5,242 nt of DNA from Candidatus Parcubacteria bacterium (lineage in GTDB: Bacteria; Patescibacteriota; Minisyncoccia; Phycocordibacterales; UBA1006), in the NCBI GenBank assembly GCA_027028225.1, contig JALVJP010000044.1:1-5242 (forward strand). The letters are read 5' to 3'. Below the pieces are notes generated by a model. It was not told the origin of the DNA, searched no databases, and worked only from the letters and a program-made list of their open reading frames with translations. Positions 1 through 5,242 of this stretch are shown piece by piece. Both the position numbers and the translations under genes were made by a program. The stretch's first letter is position 1. Each line of letters begins with the position of its first letter.

Positions 1-1
1 C

Positions 2-1408
2 AAAAATTACCTCAAAGGAATTTTTGAAACTGCGAAGTACCAACTCTCTGAACCAGAGGAGCGGATTCTCTCGCTCAAGTCAGGTGTTGCGAGTGGAAAT
101 TGGGCATCAATGGTAGGAGAGCTCTTTGCACGCGAGAGTGCAGAAGTGCTTGTAAAGAAGGGAAGTAAACGAGTAAAGGAGGTGAAACCGTTTGCAGAAA
201 TTCTCGCGAACCTCCAGAGTAGTTGTTCGCGTGTTCGTGCTTCTGCTGCAAAAGCACTCGTAGACATTTTCCGAAAGCATTCGTTCGTAGTAGAGAAGGA
301 GTTTAATTCTATTTTGGAAGATAAGAAAATCAACGATATGCTTCGTGGCTTCAAACGACCAGACCAGGCACGCATTCTCTCAGACGATATTACTCCCGCG
401 ATTGTGGATACACTCACAGAGACGGTAACAGACTACTTCTCAATCTCTCGTGAGTTCTACAAACTCAAAGCTCAGTTGATGGGGAAGGAGAAGCTTCACT
501 ACTACGAGAGAAATGCTCCCACATTTAAGTCGCGAGAGGATCAAGCGTACCCCTATGAAAAGGCGGTTGCACTCGTAGGGGAGACATTTGCACAGCTCGA
601 TGAGGACTTTGCGCGTATTTTTCATGATATGGTGGAAACCGGAAAGGTGGATGTGTACCCACGAGTAGGAAAGCAGGATGGTGCATTCTGTATGTACCAT
701 GGAAAGAATGAGCCGGTGTATGTGATGCTCAACTACACTAAAAAGATGAACGATGTAATGACTCTCGCGCATGAGATGGGACATGCGGTTCACGGAACGC
801 TCTCAAAGAAGGAGAATGCGCTCAACTACGATACTCCTATGTTCACTGCGGAAACGGCATCGACTTTTGCGGAAGGGCTTGTGTTTGAACAACTTCTCAA
901 AGAGGTGGATGAGAAAGAACAGCTTGTGCTTATGGTAACGAGACTCGGTGATACTGTCTCTACGGTAATGCGTCAGATTGCTGCGTACAATTTCGAGTGG
1001 GAAGTGCATCACGCATTTCGTGAAAAAGGATACCTCTCTACCGAGGAAATTGGAGTGATATTCCAAAAGCATATGAAGTCCTACATGGGACCGGCAGTGT
1101 TACAGGATTACGATGCAGAAAAGTGGTGGATGTATTGGAGTCATTTTCGAAGTCCGTTCTATGTGTACTCCTATGCTTCTGGGCTTCTCATGTCAAACGG
1201 AATGCACGCAATTATCAATAAGGATCCAAAGAAGTGGAAGAAGGTTAAGAAGTTTTTTGAAACAGGAACAAGTAAGTCTCCAAAACAGATTTTCAAGGCA
1301 ATGGAAATTAATATCGAGAATCGAGATTTCTGGGAGGGGGGATTGAAGGAAATACAGAAACTCCTTCGTGATACGAAGAGGTTGGCGAAGAAGTTGGGGA
1401 AGGTGTAG
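2..1408 (+). CDS. pepF: Oligoendopeptidase F, peptidase family M3 (5'-truncated by window edge)
   Basis: Zinc metallopeptidase that cleaves short oligopeptides in the cytoplasm. The reading frame is open from base 2, so the gene enters from the left. The first ATG at 110 lies inside the conserved domain and is not the start. Visible are 468 codons; the family is usually about 560-600 residues, so roughly 100-130 N-terminal residues are missing. The opening stretch LSEPEERILSLKS is typical of the family. The zinc site HEMGH is at 770-784 (fragment residues 257-261: His257, catalytic Glu258, His261). The third zinc ligand is Glu284 (851-853) in ETASTFAEG. The substrate-binding C-terminal motif HFRSPFYVYSYASG starts at His381 (1142) and supplies the His and Tyr residues characteristic of M3 enzymes. 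No signal peptide can be judged because the N terminus is absent. The gene ends TAG at 1406-1408, 12 bp before the DUF2726 gene, so read-through into it is likely. The frame is intact with all catalytic residues. Confidence 0.95.
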   Translation, partial: KNYLKGIFETAKYQLSEPEERILSLKSGVASGNWASMVGELFARESAEVLVKKGSKRVKEVKPFAEILANLQSSCSRVRASAAKALVDIFRKHSFVVEKEFNSILEDKKINDMLRGFKRPDQARILSDDITPAIVDTLTETVTDYFSISREFYKLKAQLMGKEKLHYYERNAPTFKSREDQAYPYEKAVALVGETFAQLDEDFARIFHDMVETGKVDVYPRVGKQDGAFCMYHGKNEPVYVMLNYTKKMNDVMTLAHEMGHAVHGTLSKKENALNYDTPMFTAETASTFAEGLVFEQLLKEVDEKEQLVLMVTRLGDTVSTVMRQIAAYNFEWEVHHAFREKGYLSTEEIGVIFQKHMKSYMGPAVLQDYDAEKWWMYWSHFRSPFYVYSYASGLLMSNGMHAIINKDPKKWKKVKKFFETGTSKSPKQIFKAMEINIENRDFWEGGLKEIQKLLRDTKRLAKKLGKV

Positions 1409-1411
1409 AAT
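1383..1411 (+). promoter_or_regulatory. Possible promoter inside the pepF 3' end, serving the DUF2726 gene
   Basis: A -35-like TTGGCG (1383-1388, 4/6 to TTGACA), a 17-bp spacer and a -10-like TAGAAT (1406-1411, 5/6 to TATAAT) lie at the end of pepF. The -10 overlaps the pepF stop codon. Transcription would begin about 0-3 nt before the ATG at 1421, giving an almost leaderless mRNA. This is a by-eye match. Simple read-through from pepF is equally possible. Confidence 0.35.
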
Positions 1412-1420
1412 GGTTCCATT

Positions 1421-1936
1421 ATGGATAGTTTCATTTTTTTACTATTCTTATTGGGATTCGTATTTATTCTAATTAAGATATTTAATGGATACATTCTGCC
1501 TTCCATCCACTCTTCGATAGAAGAGAAGGAAAATTTTCATGGAGTCTTCGTAAAGAGGCTATATTTCTTCACTCACTCAGAACGAGCATTTTTTGATGAA
1601 TTAGAGAGACAAAATGATGGGAGATACCTCATCTTTTCAAAAGTTCGGCTTGAAGATGTCGTTTCTGTGAAAAACTCTATAGGAGGGAGAAAGCGAAAGA
1701 TAGAGCGGAACTATATTAAATCAAAACATATCGATTTTCTTATTGTAGAGAGAAGATCAGGATCGATTCTCGCCGCGATTGAACTTAATGGTATTTCTCA
1801 TAATAGAAAACTCCAGAGGAAATATGACCAGATAAAAGAACAAGTGCTTTATGACGCTGGAGTATCTCTTTTCAAGATTCAGATAGGAGAGAATTTTACT
1901 GAAAAAGTTGTTGATATGTATCGTTCGCTCATATAA
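1421..1936 (+). CDS. DUF2726 domain protein with N-terminal membrane anchor
   Basis: A 171-residue protein with a hydrophobic segment at about residues 3-25 (FIFLLFLLGFVFILIKIF), probably one transmembrane helix or anchor. A soluble domain resembling DUF2726 spans about 48-165. Features matching that family are an opening helix THSERAFFDEL (51-61), LIFSKVRLEDVV (70-81), KHIDFLIVE (102-110), AAIELNGISHNR (118-129), then a basic helix RKYDQIKEQVLYDAGVSLFKI. DUF2726 is regarded as PD-(D/E)XK nuclease-like. Asp105 and Glu121 would be the acidic core residues, with His127, Arg129 and Lys139 conserved nearby. No activity can be asserted. The ATG at 1421 is the only good start: the upstream frame is closed by the pepF stop, and a second ATG at 1410 is in another frame. 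GGGGAAGG (1396-1403) is too far upstream to be a normal Shine-Dalgarno. The gene ends TAA directly at a strong terminator. Confidence 0.85.
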   Translation: MDSFIFLLFLLGFVFILIKIFNGYILPSIHSSIEEKENFHGVFVKRLYFFTHSERAFFDELERQNDGRYLIFSKVRLEDVVSVKNSIGGRKRKIERNYIKSKHIDFLIVERRSGSILAAIELNGISHNRKLQRKYDQIKEQVLYDAGVSLFKIQIGENFTEKVVDMYRSLI

Positions 1937-1963
1937 AAACAGGGAATATATCCCTGTTTTTTT
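1935..1963. terminator. Bidirectional intrinsic terminator between convergent genes
   Basis: CAGGGA (1940-1945) pairs with TCCCTG (1951-1956) around a five-base ATATA loop. The stem is flanked by A5 (1935-1939) and T7 (1957-1963), which extend the pairing. The T-run serves the DUF2726 transcript on the + strand, and the complement of the A-run serves argS on the - strand. The DUF2726 stop codon overlaps its left edge, and argS ends 8 bp beyond its right edge, so one hairpin closes both units. Confidence 0.9.
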
Positions 1964-1970
1964 GGTAAAA

Positions 1971-3698
1971 TCACATTTTCTCCAGCGTTTCGATTCCGAG
2001 AAGATGGAGTGCGTTTTTAATAACAATACTCGTTGTTTCTACGAGTGCGAGGCGGTAAGGGGTGGCCTCCTCTTCTGTGAGGATACGCGTATTTCCATAC
2101 CACGAGTTAAATGTCTGTGCGAGTTCTGTCGCGTAGTTCACAATGATGTGAGGACTGTATGACTCGAGCGCTGAGATTGTATGTTCTTGGTATCGTGTGA
2201 GAATTTTCTCAAGCTGGGTTGTTTTCCACGTAGAGGGAAGTTCGCTCACCTTGTAGGAAATTCTTTGTTTCTCTGCTTTTCGTAGCACTGATCTTGCTCG
2301 TGCATAGGTATAGAGAAGGTAAGGTCCTGAATCGCCCTCAAATGAGAGTGAGGTATCTGGATCAAAGTTTACTGATTTTCCAATTTGCGTTCGTAGGATG
2401 ACATACTTGAGTGCAGCGATTGCAATCGTTGTTGCATCGCTCTCGCTCAATGTATCTTTATCTTTTGCGCGTTCATATACGAGCTCTCTCACCACATCGA
2501 GCATTTCCGATACGAGTGGGGTGTTTCCAAGACGGGAAGACATTTTTTCTCCCTTAAATGTCATTCTTCCGTGAGTGAGATGTACCGTTCGTTCTCTCCA
2601 TTCCTGCTGAATTTTCCCTGCAACATAGGAGACAACACGAAAGTATGGACCTTGTTCGTTATCAGTTACGAATATTGAAGTATTAGGATCGTATCGTTCA
2701 AATTTTAATTTGAGGAGTCCAAGATCTTTCGCTTCGTAGGTAGGGTTTCCGTCGCTGTTGATGAATACGCGCGCGTGGAGTTGTGGATCTTGCTCAATAT
2801 CTTTTTCGTTTGGCTCAAAAATGATTGCTCCATCCGATTCTTTGAAAACGTTCCCCACCCATGCTCTCACAATTTCTGCACCTACCTTTCCTGCTTCTGA
2901 TTCAAAAATGTAATCATCGAAATGAGAGCCGAGAAGGGAAGTCATTTTCACAAAGTATTGAAGGTTTAACTCTTTTCCTTTCAGATAAGCCCTATACGCT
3001 TCGGTGTCTCGGTGTTCATAAATATCTTGTGTAATCTCTCGTATCTCTTTCTCAAGAGAAGGATGTTCTTTCATTGCTTTCGTTCCCTCCGCATAACATG
3101 TTCCAAGAAATGCTACCTTTTCCTCGAGTGTTTCATAATTCCCTAATGTTTCTATTCCGTAATCAAGAAGTTTCCATACTGCTTTTCCAATTCCTAGGGA
3201 GACATCTGATGGGTAAGAGAGAATGGTTGTCTTTGCGTTTCCATTCTTCACAAGGCGAACGATACTTTCTCCCACAGTGTTATTCATCATATGCCCAATA
3301 TGGAATGGTTTGAAGAGGTTTGGGGATGAGTGTTCTATGAGAATGTGCTTTCCGTCAAGGGTATCGTGTTTCCCATAGTGTTCCTGTTTCTGTTGAATTT
3401 CTTCTACTGCAGAGAGAAAGAATGAGGGGGTAAGTGTAATGTTAATAAACCCTGGTCCTTCGACGGAGAGTGACTGAATAAACGGAGGGAGTTCGTTTCT
3501 TTGGATATTCTCTACGATTCGCTCCGCGATTTCACGAGGATTCTTTCCCTCCTGCTTTGCAATACTGAGTGCGAAAGGGCTCGCGTAGTCTCCGTGTTCG
3601 AGAGATTTTGGACGTTCGAGAGTGAAGCTCTCTGTAGGGTAACCGAGTTCCTCAATTGTTGTTTTGAAAAGTGCCTCAATTGTCTCTTTTACTTTCAT
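1971..3698 (-). CDS. argS: Arginyl-tRNA synthetase
   Basis: Class I aminoacyl-tRNA synthetase that charges tRNA-Arg with arginine using ATP. Translation from the ATG at 3698-3696 gives 575 residues, matching the usual length (E. coli about 577). The N-terminal tRNA-binding domain covers about 1-95, including GDYAS and GPGFINITL. The catalytic core opens with SSPNLFKPFHIGH, the HIGH signature being at 133-136. NPTYEAKDLGLLK (318-330) is typical of ArgRS. The KMSKS loop is KMSSR at 385-389 in GEKMSSRLGN. The C-terminal DALR anticodon-binding domain (about 455-575) ends in the typical ALHLLGIETLEKM. The frame stays open upstream to an ATG at 3857, but those 53 extra codons are not ArgRS-like and overlap the divergent nrdB promoter, so the start at 3698 (MKVKETIEALF) is preferred. 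No Shine-Dalgarno precedes it. The stop is TGA, next to the shared terminator. All hallmark motifs are intact. Confidence 0.97.
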   Translation of the reverse strand: MKVKETIEALFKTTIEELGYPTESFTLERPKSLEHGDYASPFALSIAKQEGKNPREIAERIVENIQRNELPPFIQSLSVEGPGFINITLTPSFFLSAVEEIQQKQEHYGKHDTLDGKHILIEHSSPNLFKPFHIGHMMNNTVGESIVRLVKNGNAKTTILSYPSDVSLGIGKAVWKLLDYGIETLGNYETLEEKVAFLGTCYAEGTKAMKEHPSLEKEIREITQDIYEHRDTEAYRAYLKGKELNLQYFVKMTSLLGSHFDDYIFESEAGKVGAEIVRAWVGNVFKESDGAIIFEPNEKDIEQDPQLHARVFINSDGNPTYEAKDLGLLKLKFERYDPNTSIFVTDNEQGPYFRVVSYVAGKIQQEWRERTVHLTHGRMTFKGEKMSSRLGNTPLVSEMLDVVRELVYERAKDKDTLSESDATTIAIAALKYVILRTQIGKSVNFDPDTSLSFEGDSGPYLLYTYARARSVLRKAEKQRISYKVSELPSTWKTTQLEKILTRYQEHTISALESYSPHIIVNYATELAQTFNSWYGNTRILTEEEATPYRLALVETTSIVIKNALHLLGIETLEKM

Positions 3699-3705
3699 TG
3701 CTTGT

Positions 3706-3733
3706 AGTTTACGCGGAGTAGTAAGAAAAACAA
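3706..3733 (-). promoter_or_regulatory. Candidate argS promoter (leaderless or nearly so)
   Basis: Read on the - strand, TTGTTT (plus 3728-3733) acts as a -35-like box (3/6). After a 16-bp spacer comes TAAACT (plus 3706-3711), a -10-like box that keeps the key TA...T bases. The -10 ends 7 nt before the argS ATG, so transcription would start at or within 1-2 nt of the start codon. Both boxes are weak individually. The lack of any Shine-Dalgarno in this stretch fits a leaderless start. Confidence 0.35.
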
Positions 3734-3813
3734 GAAAAATAAGGAGATTTTTAGAGTGTTCGTTGACATGCGTTTCGAACAATTTTCTTTCTATCGTTTT
3801 TTCGTAGAAAAAT

Positions 3814-3842
3814 TTGGAGCTTCTATTTCGAGAGAGTATAAT
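3814..3842 (+). promoter_or_regulatory. Candidate sigma-70-type promoter for the nrdB leader transcript
   Basis: A perfect TATAAT -10 (3837-3842) lies 17 bp after TTGGAG (3814-3819), which keeps the TTG of the -35 box. Transcription would start near 3849, giving an untranslated leader of about 128 nt before nrdB. That start lies about 16 nt upstream of the 5' arm of the long leader stem, so the whole switch structure would be in the RNA. Confidence 0.55.
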
Positions 3843-3845
3843 AGG

Positions 3846-3874
3846 TTCACACGTCATTATTCGGCGCGTAGATT
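3846..3874 (+). promoter_or_regulatory. Alternative, overlapping promoter candidate
   Basis: TTCACA (3846-3851, 5/6 to TTGACA), a 17-bp spacer and TAGATT (3869-3874, 4/6 to TATAAT) predict a start near 3880. That is the first base of the 21-codon leader ORF. An RNA from here would lack the 5' arm of the 15-bp stem, so only the downstream terminator-like hairpin could form. It competes with the TATAAT promoter just upstream. Sequence alone cannot say which is used. Confidence 0.3.
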
Positions 3875-3879
3875 GCTAC

Positions 3880-3945
3880 ATGAATACTCCAGAGGAGTTG
3901 TTAACTCTGGGTGTTTTCTCTGACCTTTCAAGATATGATTGGTAG
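3880..3945 (+). CDS. Possible 21-codon leader peptide upstream of nrdB
   Basis: ATG at 3880 opens a frame of 21 codons, beginning MNTPEELLTLGV and ending SRYDW, followed by tandem stops TAG TAA (3943-3948). The peptide is acidic and Leu-rich (four Leu) but has no run of one amino acid as in classical amino-acid attenuators. It starts on the base after the 5' arm of the 15-bp stem and stops within the 3' arm, so a ribosome at either end would cover one arm. There is no Shine-Dalgarno; a -10-like TAGATT ends 5 nt before the ATG, which would suit leaderless translation. A 21-codon frame can easily occur by chance, so its position relative to the stem is the main support. Confidence 0.35.
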   Translation: MNTPEELLTLGVFSDLSRYDW

Positions 3946-3946
3946 T

Positions 3947-3976
3947 AATCTATGCGATTAAGCATAGATTTTTATT
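3947..3976 (+). terminator. Terminator-like hairpin abutting the nrdB start codon
   Basis: AATCTATGC (3947-3955) and GCATAGATT (3962-3970) form a perfect 9-bp stem with a six-base GATTAA loop. The DNA then reads TTTATT up to the ATG at 3977, giving five consecutive T at 3969-3973. The stem is AT-rich, so it would be a modest terminator. Its 5' half is also part of the competing long stem. It could alternatively be a 24-bp palindromic operator at the nrdB start. Confidence 0.5.
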
Positions 3977-5242
3977 ATGGAAAACGAACAGCTCATTCAA
4001 AAAATAGAAAAGCGAGATGGAAGAATTCAAGACTTTGATCTCGAGAAAATTGTGCAAGCCATTCTCAAGGCAATGGCTGAAGTTGGAGAGGGAAATGAGG
4101 AGGATGCAAGGAGAGTTGCAGAACTCGTCTACCAACGCCTTATCGATGTCTGTAAGGAAACAAACGATTGTATTCCTCACATCGAAAAGATTCAGGATTT
4201 CGTTGAGGATGCGTTGATGGAAGCGGATTTTCATCGCGTTGCGAAGGCATACATCCTCTATCGTGAAAAGCGCGCGAAAGAGCGTCGTCGTGATATCTTC
4301 AAAAAGCGTATTAACCTCAAACCCTATGAATACCCTGAGCTTCTCGAGTATGTAGATGCAATTCGTCACTCCTATTGGATTCATACAGAGTTTAACTACA
4401 CTGCGGATGTGCAGGATTATAGGGTACACCTCACTGATGTTGAGAGGAGTGCGGTGAAAAACACAATGCTCGCCATTTCTCAGATTGAGGTGTCAGTGAA
4501 GACCTTCTGGAGTGACCTCTACCACAAGCTTCCAAAGCCAGAAATTGGATCAGTAGGGGCAACGTTCGCAGAGTCTGAAGTGCGTCACCATGATGCGTAC
4601 TCACACCTTCTTGAGATTCTTGGTTTAAATGAGGAATTTGAGCGATTGAAACAGAATCCGGTTATTATGCGCCGTGTAAACTATCTTGAGGACGCAATCC
4701 GCCACTCAAAGAGTGATGAAAATAATAAGTTTGCCGAATCAATCCTCCTCTTCTCCCTCTTTGTGGAGCATGTATCACTCTTCTCTCAGTTTCTTATCAT
4801 TATGTCCTTCAACAAGTTCCAGAATCGGCTGAAGGGGATGTCGAATGCAGTGGAGGCAACTTCAAAGGAGGAGCAGATTCATGGAGATTTCGGAATTGAT
4901 GTAATCAACATTATTAAAGATGAACATCCTGAGTGGTTTGACGCAATGATGGAGGAAGATATTTACCACATATGCCAAGAAGCGTACGATTCAGAGGCAG
5001 ATATTGTGGATTGGATTTTTGAAAAAGGAGAACTCGATTTTCTTCCAAAAGCGGTTGTGAAAGAATTTATCAAGAATCGACTCAATAACTCCCTCAAGAG
5101 TATTGGGATGAAACCGCTCTTCGAGACTGACGAAAAACTCCTCGAAGAAACAGAATGGTTTGATGATGAGATTATTGGAACGAAGCATGGAGATTTCTTT
5201 GTAAAGCGTTCTATCAATTACAACAAACGAGCGAAGAGTATT
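3977..5242 (+). CDS. nrdB: Ribonucleotide reductase small (R2) subunit with N-terminal ATP-cone (3' end cut by window)
   Basis: Class I RNR radical-generating subunit; with a large NrdA-type subunit it reduces ribonucleotides to deoxyribonucleotides. Translation from 3977 runs open for 422 codons to the window end. An ATP-cone occupies about residues 7-100: KRDGR (12-16), Lys24-Ile25, then EKIQDFVEDALM (70-81) and AYILYREKR (91-99). The R2 ferritin-like fold follows from about 118. By alignment to E. coli and mouse R2, the metal ligands are Glu171, Glu201, His204, Glu264, Glu299 and His302. Tyr208 sits four residues after His204, the tyrosyl-radical position, and Trp134 matches E. coli Trp48. 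Spacings (30, 63, 35) match the family. The first ligand is Glu where E. coli and mouse have Asp. The C-terminal tail that docks on NrdA is beyond the edge. No Shine-Dalgarno precedes the ATG, and a terminator-like hairpin ends 6 nt before it. ATP-cones usually sit on NrdA; on R2 they are known but uncommon. Confidence 0.95.
   Translation, partial: MENEQLIQKIEKRDGRIQDFDLEKIVQAILKAMAEVGEGNEEDARRVAELVYQRLIDVCKETNDCIPHIEKIQDFVEDALMEADFHRVAKAYILYREKRAKERRRDIFKKRINLKPYEYPELLEYVDAIRHSYWIHTEFNYTADVQDYRVHLTDVERSAVKNTMLAISQIEVSVKTFWSDLYHKLPKPEIGSVGATFAESEVRHHDAYSHLLEILGLNEEFERLKQNPVIMRRVNYLEDAIRHSKSDENNKFAESILLFSLFVEHVSLFSQFLIIMSFNKFQNRLKGMSNAVEATSKEEQIHGDFGIDVINIIKDEHPEWFDAMMEEDIYHICQEAYDSEADIVDWIFEKGELDFLPKAVVKEFIKNRLNNSLKSIGMKPLFETDEKLLEETEWFDDEIIGTKHGDFFVKRSINYNKRAKSI

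Larger units (their letters stand above)
3849..3976 (+). promoter_or_regulatory. Structured nrdB leader: candidate attenuator or riboswitch-like switch
   Basis: The arms CGCGTAGATTGCTAC (3865-3879) and GTAGTAATCTATGCG (3942-3956) pair over 15 contiguous positions, two of them G-U, enclosing 62 nt. Inside, either ACTCC/GGAGT (3886-3890 with 3894-3898) or CCAGAG/CTCTGG (starting at 3889, ending at 3910) can form small hairpins. The 3' arm contains the entire 5' half of the terminator-like hairpin at 3947-3970, so the two structures cannot coexist. The long stem would allow nrdB expression and the short one would block it. The pairing is seen directly; its regulatory role is inferred. I do not recognise cobalamin, purine/2'-deoxyguanosine, or T-box signatures here. 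Confidence 0.5.

Noticed and set aside
110..112. ATG at 110 as the start of the peptidase gene
   Set aside because: The frame is open to the left edge and the codons before 110 encode conserved family sequence (LSEPEERILSLKS), so the gene is simply truncated.
803..1506. Antisense ORFs opposite pepF, and other overlapping ORFs opposite argS and nrdB
   Set aside because: They lie wholly or mainly within strongly supported genes, have no recognisable domains and look like codon-bias shadows.
1971..1973. Possible recoding of TGA (as in some CPR lineages where it is Gly)
   Set aside because: TGA ends argS exactly at the family C terminus and next to a strong terminator, so it acts as a stop.
3763..3768. 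Perfect TTGACA on the + strand as a -35 box
   Set aside because: No acceptable -10 hexamer occurs 15-19 bp downstream (the 17-bp position reads TCTTTC).
3699..3857. A 53-codon N-terminal extension of argS starting at the ATG at 3857
   Set aside because: The extra residues do not resemble ArgRS and are followed by a canonical N terminus (MKVKETIEALF). The longer form would overlap the divergent nrdB promoter, and 575 residues already matches the family length.
3865..3956. Known riboswitch (cobalamin, purine/2'-deoxyguanosine) or T-box
   Set aside because: The region is too short for a cobalamin riboswitch, and no purine-type junction or T-box sequence with specificity-loop context could be identified by eye. 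A covariance-model search would decide.
3868..3976. NrdR boxes upstream of nrdB
   Set aside because: The palindromes here do not match the ACACWATATATWGTGT-type consensus, and no pair with the usual spacing is visible.

Overview
The window is ordinary, dense bacterial coding DNA of moderate-to-low GC. It holds four protein genes and one compact regulatory intergenic region. Layout: the 3' part of an M3-family oligoendopeptidase F gene (+), then 12 bp later a small membrane-anchored DUF2726 protein (+). A shared bidirectional terminator follows, then a complete arginyl-tRNA synthetase gene (-) read convergently. A 278-bp divergent intergenic region comes next, and last a ribonucleotide reductase small subunit (NrdB/R2) with an N-terminal ATP-cone (+), which runs off the right edge just short of its C-terminal tail. 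TGA ends argS directly before a terminator and TGG encodes Trp, so the standard bacterial code applies. The taxon cannot be fixed from sequence alone. A Patescibacteria/CPR-like or other non-model bacterium is possible, but that is a weak guess.

The four proteins are housekeeping or maintenance functions: peptide turnover (PepF), a putative PD-(D/E)XK-like DUF2726 protein of unknown role, tRNA charging (ArgS), and dNTP synthesis (NrdB). Apart from pepF and the DUF2726 gene being adjacent and co-directional, nothing suggests they share a pathway.

The most unusual part is the DNA between argS and nrdB (3699-3976). A TATAAT promoter would give a leader of about 128 nt. In it a 15-bp stem (3865-3879 with 3942-3956) is mutually exclusive with a 9-bp terminator-like hairpin plus T-tract (3947-3976) that ends right at the nrdB start codon. 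A 21-codon ORF (3880-3945) starts on the base after the 5' arm and stops inside the 3' arm. This looks like an attenuator or riboswitch-type switch controlling an RNR operon. It does not match any riboswitch class I can recognise by eye.

A second theme is that none of the visible starts has a well-placed Shine-Dalgarno. Instead, TAnnnT -10-like hexamers lie 5-9 nt upstream of several starts, three of them with a plausible -35 at 16-17 bp. That raises the possibility of leaderless transcripts.
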